A stretch of 64,000 bases of DNA from Solibacillus daqui (GCF_028747805.1 NZ_CP114887.1:985501-1049500); one strand, 5' to 3'; counted from the first letter of the stretch, positions 34,854-46,979 are shown. A program made the numbers and translations. The notes: a model not told the origin generated them from the letters alone.

Positions 34854-35410
34854 TGACTAAGCAAGTATTAGATCAAGCACAAGAAAAAATGACAAAATCG
34901 ATTGCTGCTTTCTCACGTGAGTTAGCGTCAATTCGTGCGGGTGTAGCGAACGCTTCATTATTAGACCGCATTACTGTAGACTATTACGGTGCGCCAACAC
35001 CAGTTAACCAAATGGCGGGTGTATCAGTACCAGAAGCACGTCTATTAGTAATTCAACCGTATGATAAATCAATTTTAGGTGAAATTGAAAAAGCAATCAT
35101 GCGTTCTGATATTGGTATTACACCAACAAACGACGGTAACGTAATTCGTTTAGCAATCCCAGCTTTAACAGAAGAGCGTCGTAAAGATCTTGTGAAACAA
35201 GTGAAAAAAGAATCAGAAGATGCAAAAGTTGCTGTACGTAATGTACGTCGCGATGCAAACGATGACCTTAAAAAGTTAGAGAAAAACGGTGAAATTACCG
35301 AAGACGAATTACGTGGTTTCGGTGAAGATATTCAAAAATTAACAGATAACTCAATCGTAAAAATCGAAGAATTAGTGAAAGAAAAAGAAAAAGAAATTTT
35401 AACGGTTTAA
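34853..35410 (+). CDS. frr: Ribosome recycling factor
   Basis: 185 residues, normal. Typical RRF segments: [43 protein letters not shown], then [39 protein letters not shown]. Mimics tRNA shape and, with EF-G, splits post-termination ribosomes. It overlaps the pyrH stop by one base (TAATG), with AAGGAGAG at 34838-34845 as SD. Two terminators follow. Confidence 0.99.
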
Positions 35411-35415
35411 TTTCA

Positions 35416-35449
35416 TTCGCGCTATTGAAAAGTAGCGCGAAAATTTTTT
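35416..35449 (+). terminator. First terminator after frr
   Basis: Stem TTCGCGCTA (35416-35424) / TAGCGCGAA (35433-35441), 8-base loop, then AATTTTTT. Confidence 0.9.
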
Positions 35450-35476
35450 AAGAAACGATGAACTTTAAATGGATTG

Positions 35477-35506
35477 AAAACGTCCTGCTAGTTAGGACGT
35501 TTTTTT
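35477..35506 (+). terminator. Second, tandem terminator after frr
   Basis: Stem AAAACGTCCT (35477-35486) / AGGACGTTTT (35494-35503) with a T-run through 35506, 28 bases after the first terminator. Together they insulate pyrH-frr from uppS. Confidence 0.88.
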
Positions 35507-35572
35507 ACTGATTATTAACAATAAATTCATGAAACGAAGAGCTGTGAAATAGGTATGTTCATGAAAAGATCG

Positions 35573-35601
35573 AGGACAGACTTCTTCTTTTTTGATATGA
35601 T
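35573..35601 (+). promoter_or_regulatory. Probable promoter of uppS
   Basis: -35 AGGACA at 35573-35578 (four of six), 17 bases, -10 TATGAT at 35596-35601 with TG extension at 35593-35594. Confidence 0.6.
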
Positions 35602-35643
35602 GGGGAGTAAGTTGTTTGATTTTTGCAGTTGGGGGAATTAACT

Positions 35644-36438
35644 ATGTTTAAAAAACTTTTCAAAAGAAATTCAAATATGGGGCAGTCATTCAGTCATGAG
35701 GGCGAGGACTTAGTAATGGGTGAAGCAATCCCTACTCATATTGCAATAATCATGGACGGAAATGGCCGCTGGGCGAAAAAACGTGCACTTCCTCGTGTTG
35801 CTGGACACCATGAAGGGATGCAGACCGTGCGAAAAATTACGCGTTGTGCTTGTGATTTAGGGATAAAGGTGTTAACGCTCTATGCATTTTCTACAGAAAA
35901 TTGGAAGCGCCCTAAATCAGAAGTAGAATTTTTAATGCGCCTACCTGAACAGTTTTTAAATTCGTTTTTACCAGAGCTAATGGAGCGTAATATTCGAGTT
36001 GAGATGATTGGTGTAATGGAAACGTTACCAGATTATACACAACGTGCGTTAAAAAATGCTATGGAGGTAACGAAGAACAATACAGGGCTTGTATTGAACT
36101 TTGCCATGAACTACGGTGGACGAGCGGAAATTGTAATGACGATGCAGCAACTGATGAAAGATGTTGAAGCGGGTACACTAACAATTGACGAAATATCAGA
36201 ACAACATATTTCACAATATGTGATGACTGCCCATTTACCAGAACCAGACTTATTAATTCGAACAAGTGGTGAAGTGAGAATTAGTAACTTCATGCTATGG
36301 CAGCTTGCTTATACAGAGTTTTGGTTTACAGATACACATTGGCCTGATTTTGATGAGGCAAGTTTGAAGGAAGCTATTTTAGTGTATCAAAACCGTAATC
36401 GTCGTTATGGAGGGCTGAAAGGAGAAGGAACAAATTGA
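35644..36438 (+). CDS. uppS: Undecaprenyl diphosphate synthase
   Basis: 264 residues from ATG 35644, with GGGGGAA at 35631-35637; a TTG at 35623 is in frame but less likely. Signature IAIIMDGNGRWAKKRALPRVAGHHEGMQ contains the catalytic Asp near residue 38. The C-terminal RTSGEVRISNFMLWQLAYTEFWFTDTHWPDF and YQNRNRRYGG are typical of cis-prenyltransferases. It makes the C55 lipid carrier for peptidoglycan. The ORF carries an N-terminal extension of about 25 residues (KKLFKRNSNMGQSFSHEGED). Its stop overlaps the cdsA start. Confidence 0.97.
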   Translation: MFKKLFKRNSNMGQSFSHEGEDLVMGEAIPTHIAIIMDGNGRWAKKRALPRVAGHHEGMQTVRKITRCACDLGIKVLTLYAFSTENWKRPKSEVEFLMRLPEQFLNSFLPELMERNIRVEMIGVMETLPDYTQRALKNAMEVTKNNTGLVLNFAMNYGGRAEIVMTMQQLMKDVEAGTLTIDEISEQHISQYVMTAHLPEPDLLIRTSGEVRISNFMLWQLAYTEFWFTDTHWPDFDEASLKEAILVYQNRNRRYGGLKGEGTN

Positions 36439-37229
36439 AACAGCGCATCATTACAGGCGTAGTAGCAGCGGCATTATTCATTCCATTTGTCGTATATGGA
36501 GGGGCACCGTTTGCTATTTTAATTAGCATTTTAGCAGTTATTGGATTTAATGAGTTGTTAAAGATGCGAGGAATTTCAATTTTTTCTGTGCCGGGCATAA
36601 TAGGAGTAGTCGCATTAGTAATGCTTGTAATTCCGAATGACTGGTCAAGTGAAGTTGTAAGTTTCTTTAACTATGAATCAAACCTGATGATTATTTATGC
36701 GATTTCGACGCTTTTATTAATTTATATTGTACTTGTAAAAAATAAAATGACTTTCGATGAAGTGGGCTTTATTTTACTAGGAGCATTTTATGTAGGTTTA
36801 GGTTTCCATTACTTTATTGAAACACGCTTTGTTGGCTTAGAATTTGTTATTTTCATTTTATTAGTTGTATGGACGACTGATTCAGGTGCTTACTTTGTAG
36901 GTCGTAAGTTTGGGAAAAATAAACTTTGGCCAGAAATCTCACCTAAGAAAACAATTGAAGGTTTTGTTGGAGGTATTGTTATTGCAGTAATTTTTGCTGT
37001 GATTATGCAGTTAATTTATCCTTTTGCCTCAAGTTGGATACAATTAATTGTAGTAACAATGGTTGCATCGATTATCGGTCAAATGGGTGACTTAGTAGAA
37101 TCAGCAATTAAACGTCATTACGGCGTAAAAGATTCGGGCAATATTTTACCAGGACATGGTGGGATTTTAGACCGTTTTGATAGTTTATTATTTGCAGTGC
37201 CATTACTTCATTTTGTACATTTCTTTTAA
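36435..37229 (+). CDS. cdsA: Phosphatidate cytidylyltransferase
   Basis: 264 residues, start TTG 36435 overlapping uppS (SD AAAGGAGAAGG at 36418-36428). Seven to eight hydrophobic segments and the CDS signature GDLVESAIKRHYGVKDSGNILPGHGGILDRFDSLLFAVP. It makes CDP-diacylglycerol for phospholipid synthesis in the membrane. A structured repeat follows almost at once, instead of a conventional terminator. Confidence 0.97.
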   Translation: MKQRIITGVVAAALFIPFVVYGGAPFAILISILAVIGFNELLKMRGISIFSVPGIIGVVALVMLVIPNDWSSEVVSFFNYESNLMIIYAISTLLLIYIVLVKNKMTFDEVGFILLGAFYVGLGFHYFIETRFVGLEFVIFILLVVWTTDSGAYFVGRKFGKNKLWPEISPKKTIEGFVGGIVIAVIFAVIMQLIYPFASSWIQLIVVTMVASIIGQMGDLVESAIKRHYGVKDSGNILPGHGGILDRFDSLLFAVPLLHFVHFF

Positions 37230-37245
37230 CTTGCTTCAACAAAAA

Positions 37246-37410
37246 CCCACACTTCTACTAGTGGCGGATGTTACAGATTTTTAAGAAGAGTATTAAAGAT
37301 GAGGTCAGCCTAAAAGCATCACATCCAGTGACAACGGCTGACTAACCCACGTCCTGTGGCCCTAAACTCGAAAAAAATCTAGACGCCATTACGCCGAGGT
37401 TAAATTGATT
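37246..37410 (+). repeat. Dispersed structured repeat, copy A (longer copy)
   Basis: Starts with CACT/AGTG (37250-37263), then the conserved block GGCGGATGTTACAGATTTTT (37263-37282). A middle section carries stems GTCAGCC (37304-37310) / GGCTGAC (37336-37342) and CCAC/GTGG (37347-37359), with the motif CACATCCAGTG echoed as CACGTCCTGTG. The conserved 44-base block follows (37367-37410: CTCGAAAAAAATCT..GAGGTTAAATTGATT). Copies B and C are at 40052-40094 and 53787-53915 (inverted). It fills the 253-base cdsA-dxr gap. Confidence 0.8.
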
Positions 37411-37482
37411 ATTTTATTGGGTGAATAATTTAAATGCGAGTTAGGAATTGCTTAAAAGGATTTTAGAGGGGAAGTATTCGTT

Positions 37483-38628
37483 GTGAAAAAAATTAGTTTA
37501 TTAGGTGCAACAGGTTCGATTGGTTGGCAGACGTTTGATATCTTATTAGCGCAGCCTCAAGCATTTAAGCTTGTGGCTTTTTCTGCAGGTCAAAATATTG
37601 AAAAGTCTCGAGAAATTATTGAAAAGCTACAGCCGGAGCTTGTATCGATGCAAACGGAGGAAGCGGCTTTAGCTTTACAAAAAGATTATCCGCATATTTC
37701 CTTTGCATTTGGTCGGAAAGGCTTAGTGGAGGTGGCAACTCACCCGGATTCAACGGTGCTTGTAAACGCAGTGTTAGGAAGTGTGGGGTTAGAATCTACA
37801 CTAGCTGCGATTCGCATGGGTAAAACCATTGCCATTGCCAACAAAGAAACGCTTGTTACTGCAGGGCATTTAGTAATGGCTGAAGCCAAAAAATACAACG
37901 CTCCAATCATACCAGTGGATAGTGAGCACTCGGCATTGTTTCAATCAATGAACGGTGAAAATAAAAAACGCATTGAACGACTAATTTTAACAGCATCTGG
38001 TGGTTCATTCCGTGATAAAACACGTGCAGAGCTAGAAGGTGTAACAGTAAAAGACGCTTTAAATCACCCAAACTGGTCGATGGGTGCTAAAATCACGATC
38101 GATTCAGCGACTATGATGAATAAAGGGCTTGAAGTGATTGAAGCACATGTATTATTCGACATGCCTTACGACAATATTGATGTCTTATTGCATCGTGAAA
38201 GTATAATTCACTCAATGGTCGAATATGAAGATACAAGTGTTATTGCACAGCTTGGTACGCCAGATATGCGTGTGCCGATTCAATATGCGCTTAGCTATCC
38301 AGATCGTTTACCACTAAAAAATGGTCAACGTTTAAATTTAGCGCAAATTGGTCAGCTTCATTTTAAAGAGGTAGATTTTGACCGTTTCCGTGCGTTAAAA
38401 CTTGCCTACGATGCCGGACGAATGGGTGGTACGATTTTAACGGCAATGAATGCAGCAAACGAAGCAGCTGTCGCACTATTTTTACAAGAAAAAATTACAT
38501 TTTTACAAATTGAAGAATGTATTGAGCGTGTGATGAATAGTCATAACAATATCATCATGCCAGATTTGCAAACGATTTTACATGTAGATAGCGAAACGAG
38601 AAAAACCGTTGCAAGCATGGTAAAATAG
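37483..38628 (+). CDS. dxr: 1-deoxy-D-xylulose-5-phosphate reductoisomerase
   Basis: 381 residues, start GTG 37483 with AGAGGGG at 37466-37472. NADPH-binding [12 protein letters not shown] (6-17), [14 protein letters not shown], the metal/substrate site [10 protein letters not shown], and the flexible loop segment [29 protein letters not shown] are present. It converts DXP to MEP, the committed step of the non-mevalonate isoprenoid pathway, and so supplies precursors for the neighbouring uppS product. Confidence 0.98.
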   Translation: MKKISLLGATGSIGWQTFDILLAQPQAFKLVAFSAGQNIEKSREIIEKLQPELVSMQTEEAALALQKDYPHISFAFGRKGLVEVATHPDSTVLVNAVLGSVGLESTLAAIRMGKTIAIANKETLVTAGHLVMAEAKKYNAPIIPVDSEHSALFQSMNGENKKRIERLILTASGGSFRDKTRAELEGVTVKDALNHPNWSMGAKITIDSATMMNKGLEVIEAHVLFDMPYDNIDVLLHRESIIHSMVEYEDTSVIAQLGTPDMRVPIQYALSYPDRLPLKNGQRLNLAQIGQLHFKEVDFDRFRALKLAYDAGRMGGTILTAMNAANEAAVALFLQEKITFLQIEECIERVMNSHNNIIMPDLQTILHVDSETRKTVASMVK

Positions 38629-38685
38629 TGAAGATGAAAGTAAGCTATGTGAAAAGGACATAGCGCCATTTGAAGGTGGGGTATT

Positions 38686-39945
38686 ATGGAAACAGTTATT
38701 GCCTTTATTTTAATCTTTGGCTCACTTGTATTTTTCCATGAGCTAGGTCACTTTATTTTTGCAAAGCGTGCAGGCATTATGGTGCGTGAATTTGCAATCG
38801 GGATGGGACCGAAAATTTTTTATATGACGAAAGGTGAAACAATCTATACGTTACGTCTTTTACCAATTGGTGGTTACGTGCGCATGGCGGGCGAAGACAC
38901 AGATACAGTGGAACTGCAGCCAGGCTATCGTGTTGCTTTAGTAACAAACGAAGATAATATTGTTGAAAAAATTGTATTAAATCAAAAAACACAGTATCAA
39001 AATGTCGTGTTTTTAGAAGTAGAGCGTGCAGATTTAGAGCGTGAACTTTGGATTGAAGGTTATGATGAGGAAGACAAGCTGGTTCGTTATGAAGTATCTC
39101 GAACGGCAACGATTGTAGAAAACGGTACAGAGCAGATTATTGCACCGTATGATCGTCAGTTTAACTCAAAATCAGTTGGTGCACGTGCCATGGCGATTTT
39201 CGCAGGCCCGCTATTTAACTTTATCTTAGCATTCTTTATTTTTTTAGTAATCGGTTTAATTCAAGGCGTTCCATCTGAAGAGCCAATTATTGCAAGCGTT
39301 GTGGAAGATACTCCTGCAAGCGTTGCTGGGATACAAGATGGTGATAAAGTCGTAAAAGTTAATGGTTCAGCCATTTCAACATGGGAAGAGCTATCAGAGC
39401 AAATTCAAACAAATCCCGGTTCAGCAATCACGTTAGAAGTAGAACGTAAAGATGGTACGACTGCCACAGCAGAGGTAACGCCGAATGCGGTTGAACAATC
39501 GGATGGCACGAAATATGGCCAAATTGGCATCATGCGTTCAATGGATAGCAATCCGTTAAAAGCAGTTGCTTACGGCGCAGAAGAAACGTATAACATGACC
39601 GTCCTAATTGGAAAAATGCTTGGTAAGCTTGTAACTGGCCAGTTTTCAATTGATGATTTATCAGGTCCAGTTGGGATTTATAAAGCAACGGAAACGGTCG
39701 TTACATTTGGGCTATACAATATCCTTTATTGGGCAGCGATGCTAAGTGTCAACTTAGGGATTATGAACCTACTACCTTTGCCAGCACTTGATGGTGGACG
39801 ATTATTATTCTTCGCATTTGAAGCTGTACGTGGAAAACCGATGGATCGTCAAAAAGAGGGTATGGTGCATTTTGTCGGAATTGTATTATTAATGATCTTA
39901 ATGGTCGTAGTTACATGGAACGACATCCAACGTTTCTTTTTCTAA
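38686..39945 (+). CDS. rseP: RseP/RasP site-2 membrane zinc metalloprotease
   Basis: 419 residues. Zinc motif HELGH at about residues 19-23 in the first membrane helix; PDZ domain about 190-280 (VVEDTPASVAGIQDGDKVVKVNGSAISTWEEL); third zinc ligand region NLLPLPALDGGRLLF near residue 358. Three to four membrane segments. It performs intramembrane cleavage of anti-sigma factors (RsiW in B. subtilis) and of signal peptides. A small 7-bp hairpin GCTATGT/ACATAGC (38644-38664) lies just before its SD. Confidence 0.97.
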   Translation: METVIAFILIFGSLVFFHELGHFIFAKRAGIMVREFAIGMGPKIFYMTKGETIYTLRLLPIGGYVRMAGEDTDTVELQPGYRVALVTNEDNIVEKIVLNQKTQYQNVVFLEVERADLERELWIEGYDEEDKLVRYEVSRTATIVENGTEQIIAPYDRQFNSKSVGARAMAIFAGPLFNFILAFFIFLVIGLIQGVPSEEPIIASVVEDTPASVAGIQDGDKVVKVNGSAISTWEELSEQIQTNPGSAITLEVERKDGTTATAEVTPNAVEQSDGTKYGQIGIMRSMDSNPLKAVAYGAEETYNMTVLIGKMLGKLVTGQFSIDDLSGPVGIYKATETVVTFGLYNILYWAAMLSVNLGIMNLLPLPALDGGRLLFFAFEAVRGKPMDRQKEGMVHFVGIVLLMILMVVVTWNDIQRFFF

Positions 39946-39967
39946 TAAAATAAGACTCTAAAATGAC

Positions 39968-40009
39968 AGCTTTGAGCGTTTTGTATGAATAATACTAGCG
40001 TTCAAAGCT
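39968..40009 (+). terminator. Probable terminator of rseP
   Basis: AGCTTTGAGCGTT (39968-39980) pairs AGCGTTCAAAGCT (39997-40009) with two G-U wobbles; 16-base loop; followed by AAATTTGTTT, a weak U-tract. Confidence 0.65.
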
Positions 40010-40051
40010 AAATTTGTTTAGTATAGAAGCAGTAGAAATTTTTCGAGTGAA

Positions 40052-40094
40052 CTTGAAAAAATCTGGATGCAACTTCACCGAGGTGAAATTGATT
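40052..40094 (+). repeat. Dispersed structured repeat, copy B (half copy)
   Basis: Only the 43-base right block is present: CTTGAAAAAATCTGGATGCA and ACTTCACCGAGGTGAAATTGATT, carrying the perfect dyad TTCACC/GGTGAA. Its last six bases, TTGATT, are the -35 element of the proS promoter. Confidence 0.8.
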
Positions 40095-40117
40095 GATGAC
40101 AGCATTTGTCCTATAAT
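40089..40117 (+). promoter_or_regulatory. Strong sigma-A promoter of proS
   Basis: -35 TTGATT at 40089-40094, exactly 17 bases, perfect -10 TATAAT at 40112-40117. The -35 lies in repeat copy B. Confidence 0.85.
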
Positions 40118-40127
40118 GATGAAGTGA

Positions 40128-41858
<1,731 letters not shown>

Positions 41859-41874
41859 TTATATCCACTAGATA

Positions 41875-41919
41875 GAAAGAATGGGAAAGTACAGGATTCA
41901 TGTACTTTCCTTTCTTTTT
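41875..41919 (+). terminator. Terminator of proS
   Basis: Perfect 10-bp stem GGAAAGTACA (41884-41893) / TGTACTTTCC (41901-41910) with flanking A-rich/T-rich arms and TTTCTTTTT after it. Confidence 0.9.
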
Positions 41920-41943
41920 CAGTAAATAGAAAGGATGAAACAA

Positions 41944-44900
41944 ATGTCAAATCAGGAAGGAAGACAAAAATTCCTACTCTTATTACAACAGCTTGAGCTG
42001 ACTGATGATGTCTATATGTCCTTTTTTGAAAAGGGTGCTCTCGAACGTGTCACTGTCCATAAAAAGAAGCGTGTATGGCATTTTAAAATTCAAATCGAAA
42101 ATATTCTACCGTTCCAAGTCTATCAGTTACTCCGTATGCGCATGGCGGAAAAATTCTCACATATTGCAAACGTTTCTTTAACGATTGAATCGCAAAATCC
42201 CGTTGTAAATGAGCAGTATATTTTAGAGTATTGGCAGGCAGCAATTGAACAGCTTGGCGAAATGTCGCCTTTACTGCGTGAAAATTTAATGAAGCAAACA
42301 CCTAAGTGGACGGGGAATAAACTTGTTGTGACTTCAATGCTAGAAGTGGAGTTTATGACATTAAAGGCGAAATATACGGAGAAGATTGCGGATGCCTATA
42401 AGACGTTCGGTTTTCCACATATTACATTAGACTTTAAGCTTATTGAGGAATCTGAGGAATTTGTCGCGCAGCAAGAGGCGTTCTATGAGCAGCGTAGGGA
42501 AGAAGAAGAACGCTTATCAAAACAGGCGATGGCGGACTTTGCGGCGCGTGAAAAAGATAAAGCTGAAAACCCAGGAGCAGTTGCACAAAACGATGCGCCA
42601 TTCCAGCTTGGGTCACTTATTAAAAATGCGGAGATTGCTGAAATCCGTACAATATTAGAAGAAGAACGTTCGATCGTAATTGAAGGTTTTATTTTCTCGG
42701 CTGAAGTGAAAGAGCTTCGAAGCGGACGATCGATACTAGAATTTAAAATGTCCGATTATACAGATTCGTTGGCAGTAAAAATGTTCTCAAATAGCGACGA
42801 AGATGTAGTGAAAATGAATCAAATCAGTAAAGGGATGTGGGTGCGCGCGCGCGGCTCGATTCAAATGGATACCTTTGCACGCGATTTAGTCATGATGGTG
42901 CGTGATATCAATGAAGTAAAGCATGAGCCACGTAAAGACTTAGCACCTGAAGGCGAAAAACGTGTGGAACTGCATTTACATTCACCAATGAGTCAAATGG
43001 ATGCAATGACACCAGTGGATAAGCTTGTTGCACAAGCTGCTAAATGGGGACACCCTGCGATTGCGATTACTGATCACGCGGTTGTACAAGCATTTCCAGA
43101 AGCTTATTCAGCAGGAAAGAAAAATGGAATAAAAGTAATTTACGGGGTAGAGGCGAATTTAGTTGATGACGGTAAGCCAATTGTCTATGACCCGCAAGAC
43201 CGTATGCTAGAAGATGAAACGTACATCGTATTTGACGTGGAGACAACTGGTTTCTCGAATGTGTATGACACGATTATCGAGCTTGCTGCAGTGAAAATTA
43301 AAAACGGTCAAGTGATAGATACGTTTGAACGTTTCTCAAATCCACATCGTAAACTAACAGCCAAGATTATTGAGTTAACGCATATTACCGATGACATGTT
43401 AGTGAATGCACCCGAGTTAAATGATGTTATTTCCGAATTCCGTGACTTTATTGGAGATGGGGTATTAGTAGCCCACAATGCAGCGTTCGACTTAGGATTC
43501 TTATATGTTGCTTATAAAACGGCCGGAATTGATGTGCGACATCCAGGGATTGATACAGTTGAATTATCACGTTTAGTGAACCCTGGTCAAAAATCGCACA
43601 GCTTAAAAACATTAACGAAAAAATATAATATCGAATTAACACAACACCACCGGGCCATTTATGATACCGAGGCGACGGGTGAACTATTTTTACACTTAAT
43701 GAAGCAATCAGCTGATTTAGGTATTAAAAACTTAAATGAAATGAATGACCACGTTGGTGGCGAAGATGGCTATAAGCAAGCTCGCCCAAGTCACTGTACG
43801 ATTTTAGCGGTAGATAATGATGGATTGAAAAATTTATTTAAGCTCATTACGATTTCGCATACACAAACGTTCTATCGTGTACCACGAATTCGCCGCTCGG
43901 ATTTGCAAAAGCTACGTCAAGGTTTAATTGTCGGTTCTGGCTGTTCTAACGGTGAGCTATTTGAAACGATTATGAATAAAACACCAGAGGAAGCTGAGCG
44001 CATCGCACGCTACTATGATTATTTAGAAATCATGCCAAAGCCTGTGTACTCACCGCTTGTTGATGGTGGTACGGTGCATGATGAATGGGCGCTAGAAGAT
44101 ATTATTCGCCGACTTGTTAAACTTGGGAAAAAATTGAATTTACCGGTTGTTGCCACGGGAAATGTGCATTATTTGCATGAAACCGATGCGAAATTCCGTC
44201 AAATATTAGTTGGTTCGATGGGCGGGGCAAATCCATTAAACCGTCATAAACTACCGCAAGTACACTTCCGTACAACGGATGAAATGCTAAAAGAATTCGA
44301 CTTTTTAGGACCAGATTTAGCGAAGGAAGTTGTTGTAACAAACACGCAATTAGTAGCCGACATGATTGGTGATGTAAAGCCGATTAAAGATGATTTATAT
44401 ACTCCGAAAATTGAAGGCTCCGATGATGAGGTAACGAACTTAACATATGAGATGGCGCACAGTATTTATGGTGAGACCTTACCCGAAATTGTTCAGGCAC
44501 GTATTGATAAAGAGCTAAAATCAATTTTAGGTCACGGATTCGGGGTAATTTACTTAATTTCCGCGAAGCTTGTAAAAAAATCATTGGCGGACGGTTACTT
44601 AGTAGGTTCGCGTGGTTCGGTTGGTTCTTCACTTGTTGCAACATTCATGGAGATTACTGAGGTAAATCCATTGCCACCACATTATGTCTGTCCAGACTGT
44701 AAGCACTCAGAGTTTATTGCGGATGGTTCTGTAGCATCTGGCTATGACTTACCGAATAAAGAATGTCCAGAATGTGGGGCACAGTATAAAAAAGATGGGC
44801 AAGATATCCCGTTCGAAACATTCCTTGGATTTAAAGGTGATAAGGTACCTGATATTGATCTCAATTTCTCCGGTGAATACCAGCCACAAGCGCATAATTA

Positions 44901-46269
44901 TACAAAAGTGCTGTTTGGTGAAGATTATGTATTCCGCGCAGGAACGATTGGTACGGTTGCAGAAAAGACAGCCTATGGTTATGTAAAAGGCTATGCAAGT
45001 GATAATAATATTACGTATCGAAACGCAGAAGTTGACCGACTTGTGCAAGGGTGTACGGGTGTAAAACGTACGACGGGGCAGCACCCAGGGGGGATTATTG
45101 TAGTACCTGACTATATGGATATTTACGATTTCTCTCCAGTGCAATTCCCAGCCGATGCACAGGATGCAGAATGGAAAACGACACACTTTGACTTCCACTC
45201 GATTCACGATAATATTTTAAAGCTCGATATTCTCGGGCACGATGATCCGACCGTAATTCGTATGTTGCAAGATTTATCAGGCATTGATCCGAAAACAATT
45301 CCAACAGATGACCCAGTCGTAATGAAAATTTTTAGTTCAACGGAATCTTTAGGTGTAACTGAGAAGCAAATCGGAGCAAAAACAGGAACACTCGGCATTC
45401 CAGAGTTTGGTACAAAATTCGTTCGTCAAATGTTAGAAGAAACGAAACCAACCACATTTAGTGAACTCGTACAAATTTCAGGACTTTCTCATGGTACGGA
45501 TGTTTGGCTTGGAAACGCAGCGGACCTCATTAAAGATGGTACATGTGTATTAAAAGAGGTAATTGGCTGTCGTGATGATATTATGGTTTATTTAATTTAT
45601 CAGGATTTGGAGCCGAGTTTTGCATTTAAAATTATGGAATCTGTACGTAAAGGGAAAGGCTTAACCGATGAGATGGAAGCCGAAATGCGTGCAAAAAAAG
45701 TGCCAGAATGGTATATCGATTCCTGTAAAAAAATTAAGTACATGTTCCCGAAAGCCCACGCAGCAGCCTATGTATTAATGGCGGTACGTATTGCCTGGTT
45801 TAAAGTGCATCATCCAATCCTTTATTATGCAGCGTACTTTACTGTGCGTGCATCGGACTTTGATTTAATTTCGATGACGCAAGGTTCTGTGATGATTCGT
45901 AAAAAAATCGATGAAATTAATATGAAGGGCTTAGATGCAGCTCCTAAAGAGAAAAGTTTATTAACCGTTATGGAAATTGCACTTGAAATGTGTGAACGCG
46001 GCATGAGCTTTAAAAAGATTGATCTTTATAAATCACAAGCGAGTGAATTTATTATTGAAGGAAATTCGTTAATTCCACCATTTGACGCGATTCCAGGGCT
46101 TGGAACGAACGTAGCGAAACAAATTGTAGAAGCACGAAAAAATGGAGAGTTTTTATCGAAAGAAGATTTGCAACAGCGTGGTCGAGTTTCGAAAACGTTA
46201 ATTGAGTATATGGATGAGCTAGGTTGCTTAGAAGGTATGCCTGATGCCAACCAATTATCATTGTTCTAA
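41944..46269 (+). CDS. polC: DNA polymerase III alpha subunit, PolC type
   Basis: 1441 residues from ATG 41944 (SD GAAAGGA eight to nine bases upstream; ATG 41935 touches the SD). Order: N-terminal domain; OB fold (about 230-310); first PHP part [18 protein letters not shown]; proofreading exonuclease insert from about 425 ([35 protein letters not shown]); second PHP part ([18 protein letters not shown]); and the polymerase core. The core has a Cys4 zinc site (CPDCKHSEF ... CPECGAQYK) and [12 protein letters not shown]. The C-terminus ends in QLSLF, the sliding-clamp binding peptide. Main replicative polymerase of low-GC Gram-positives. Confidence 0.99.
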   Translation: MSNQEGRQKFLLLLQQLELTDDVYMSFFEKGALERVTVHKKKRVWHFKIQIENILPFQVYQLLRMRMAEKFSHIANVSLTIESQNPVVNEQYILEYWQAAIEQLGEMSPLLRENLMKQTPKWTGNKLVVTSMLEVEFMTLKAKYTEKIADAYKTFGFPHITLDFKLIEESEEFVAQQEAFYEQRREEEERLSKQAMADFAAREKDKAENPGAVAQNDAPFQLGSLIKNAEIAEIRTILEEERSIVIEGFIFSAEVKELRSGRSILEFKMSDYTDSLAVKMFSNSDEDVVKMNQISKGMWVRARGSIQMDTFARDLVMMVRDINEVKHEPRKDLAPEGEKRVELHLHSPMSQMDAMTPVDKLVAQAAKWGHPAIAITDHAVVQAFPEAYSAGKKNGIKVIYGVEANLVDDGKPIVYDPQDRMLEDETYIVFDVETTGFSNVYDTIIELAAVKIKNGQVIDTFERFSNPHRKLTAKIIELTHITDDMLVNAPELNDVISEFRDFIGDGVLVAHNAAFDLGFLYVAYKTAGIDVRHPGIDTVELSRLVNPGQKSHSLKTLTKKYNIELTQHHRAIYDTEATGELFLHLMKQSADLGIKNLNEMNDHVGGEDGYKQARPSHCTILAVDNDGLKNLFKLITISHTQTFYRVPRIRRSDLQKLRQGLIVGSGCSNGELFETIMNKTPEEAERIARYYDYLEIMPKPVYSPLVDGGTVHDEWALEDIIRRLVKLGKKLNLPVVATGNVHYLHETDAKFRQILVGSMGGANPLNRHKLPQVHFRTTDEMLKEFDFLGPDLAKEVVVTNTQLVADMIGDVKPIKDDLYTPKIEGSDDEVTNLTYEMAHSIYGETLPEIVQARIDKELKSILGHGFGVIYLISAKLVKKSLADGYLVGSRGSVGSSLVATFMEITEVNPLPPHYVCPDCKHSEFIADGSVASGYDLPNKECPECGAQYKKDGQDIPFETFLGFKGDKVPDIDLNFSGEYQPQAHNYTKVLFGEDYVFRAGTIGTVAEKTAYGYVKGYASDNNITYRNAEVDRLVQGCTGVKRTTGQHPGGIIVVPDYMDIYDFSPVQFPADAQDAEWKTTHFDFHSIHDNILKLDILGHDDPTVIRMLQDLSGIDPKTIPTDDPVVMKIFSSTESLGVTEKQIGAKTGTLGIPEFGTKFVRQMLEETKPTTFSELVQISGLSHGTDVWLGNAADLIKDGTCVLKEVIGCRDDIMVYLIYQDLEPSFAFKIMESVRKGKGLTDEMEAEMRAKKVPEWYIDSCKKIKYMFPKAHAAAYVLMAVRIAWFKVHHPILYYAAYFTVRASDFDLISMTQGSVMIRKKIDEINMKGLDAAPKEKSLLTVMEIALEMCERGMSFKKIDLYKSQASEFIIEGNSLIPPFDAIPGLGTNVAKQIVEARKNGEFLSKEDLQQRGRVSKTLIEYMDELGCLEGMPDANQLSLF

Positions 46270-46309
46270 AACTTGTCAATGATGAAATGGGTTCTTTCAT
46301 AGCCAATAT

Positions 46310-46338
46310 TTGCATTAGCAATATGTTTGTGCTATGCT
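46310..46338 (+). promoter_or_regulatory. Promoter of the rimP-nusA-infB operon
   Basis: -35 TTGCAT at 46310-46315, 17 bases, -10 TATGCT at 46333-46338 with TG extension (46330-46331). It lies 40 bases after the polC stop; the leader to rimP would be about 135 bases. Confidence 0.7.
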
Positions 46339-46365
46339 AATTGTAACAATTTGTTGATAGTTCGC

Positions 46366-46398
46366 CAGCAAAAGAGTGGGTTTTCCCGCTCTTTTCTG
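46366..46398 (+). terminator. Attenuator-like hairpin in the rimP leader
   Basis: AAAAGAGTGGG (46370-46380) pairs CCCGCTCTTTT (46385-46395) with one wobble around TTTT, extended by CAG/CTG outside a bulged C. The U-rich part lies within the stem and no separate U-run follows, so it could be a partial terminator of polC or an attenuator downstream of the promoter at 46310-46338. Confidence 0.6.
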
Positions 46399-46480
46399 TT
46401 GTTTACATGGCTATTTACACAAATTTTTCAATGAAAACTCGTCTTTTGCTGTAAAAAGGCGAAAGCGTAAGGAGGATACG

Positions 46481-46966
46481 ATGAGCAAAGTTACGTCGAT
46501 CATTGAAGAGCTAGTGACACCGATCGTTGAAGAGCTTGAATTAGAATTAGTTGATATCGAGTTCGTGAAAGAAGGACGCGACTGGTTCCTTCGTATTTAT
46601 GTTGACACACCTGCAGGCGGCATTGATATTTTACAATGTGCGCAAGTAAGTGAACGTTTAAGCGAAAAATTGGATGAAAATGATCCAATCGAGCAAAATT
46701 ATTATTTAGAGGTTTCTTCACCTGGAGCTGAACGTCCGCTAAAAAAACAGCAGGACTTTGAAAAGGCTATTGGTAAATATATTTATGTGAAAACGTATGA
46801 GCCTGTGAAGGATTTAAAAGAATTCTATGGTTATTTACGCGCATATACAGATGAATTTTTAGAAATTGAAATCCGCATTAAAACACGTAAATTAACAGTA
46901 CAAATTGAAAAAGAAAAAATTGCACAAGCTCGTCTTGCAATCGATTTTTCAGACAAGCAAATTTAG
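46481..46966 (+). CDS. rimP: RimP, 30S ribosome maturation factor
   Basis: 161 residues from ATG 46481 with AAGGAGG at 46469-46475; the frame is open further upstream but through the attenuator hairpin. Typical N-terminal domain: VTSIIEELVTPIVEELELELVDIEFVKEGRDWFLRIYVD and YYLEVSSPGAERPL; then a small SH3-like C-terminal domain. First gene of the nusA-infB operon. It assists late 30S assembly. Confidence 0.96.
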   Translation: MSKVTSIIEELVTPIVEELELELVDIEFVKEGRDWFLRIYVDTPAGGIDILQCAQVSERLSEKLDENDPIEQNYYLEVSSPGAERPLKKQQDFEKAIGKYIYVKTYEPVKDLKEFYGYLRAYTDEFLEIEIRIKTRKLTVQIEKEKIAQARLAIDFSDKQI

Positions 46967-46979
46967 GAGTGAAAACAAA

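Noticed and set aside
44749..45207. 152-codon open frame on the minus strand inside polC
   Set aside because: Antisense shadow of a highly conserved polymerase region; no SD and no family resemblance.
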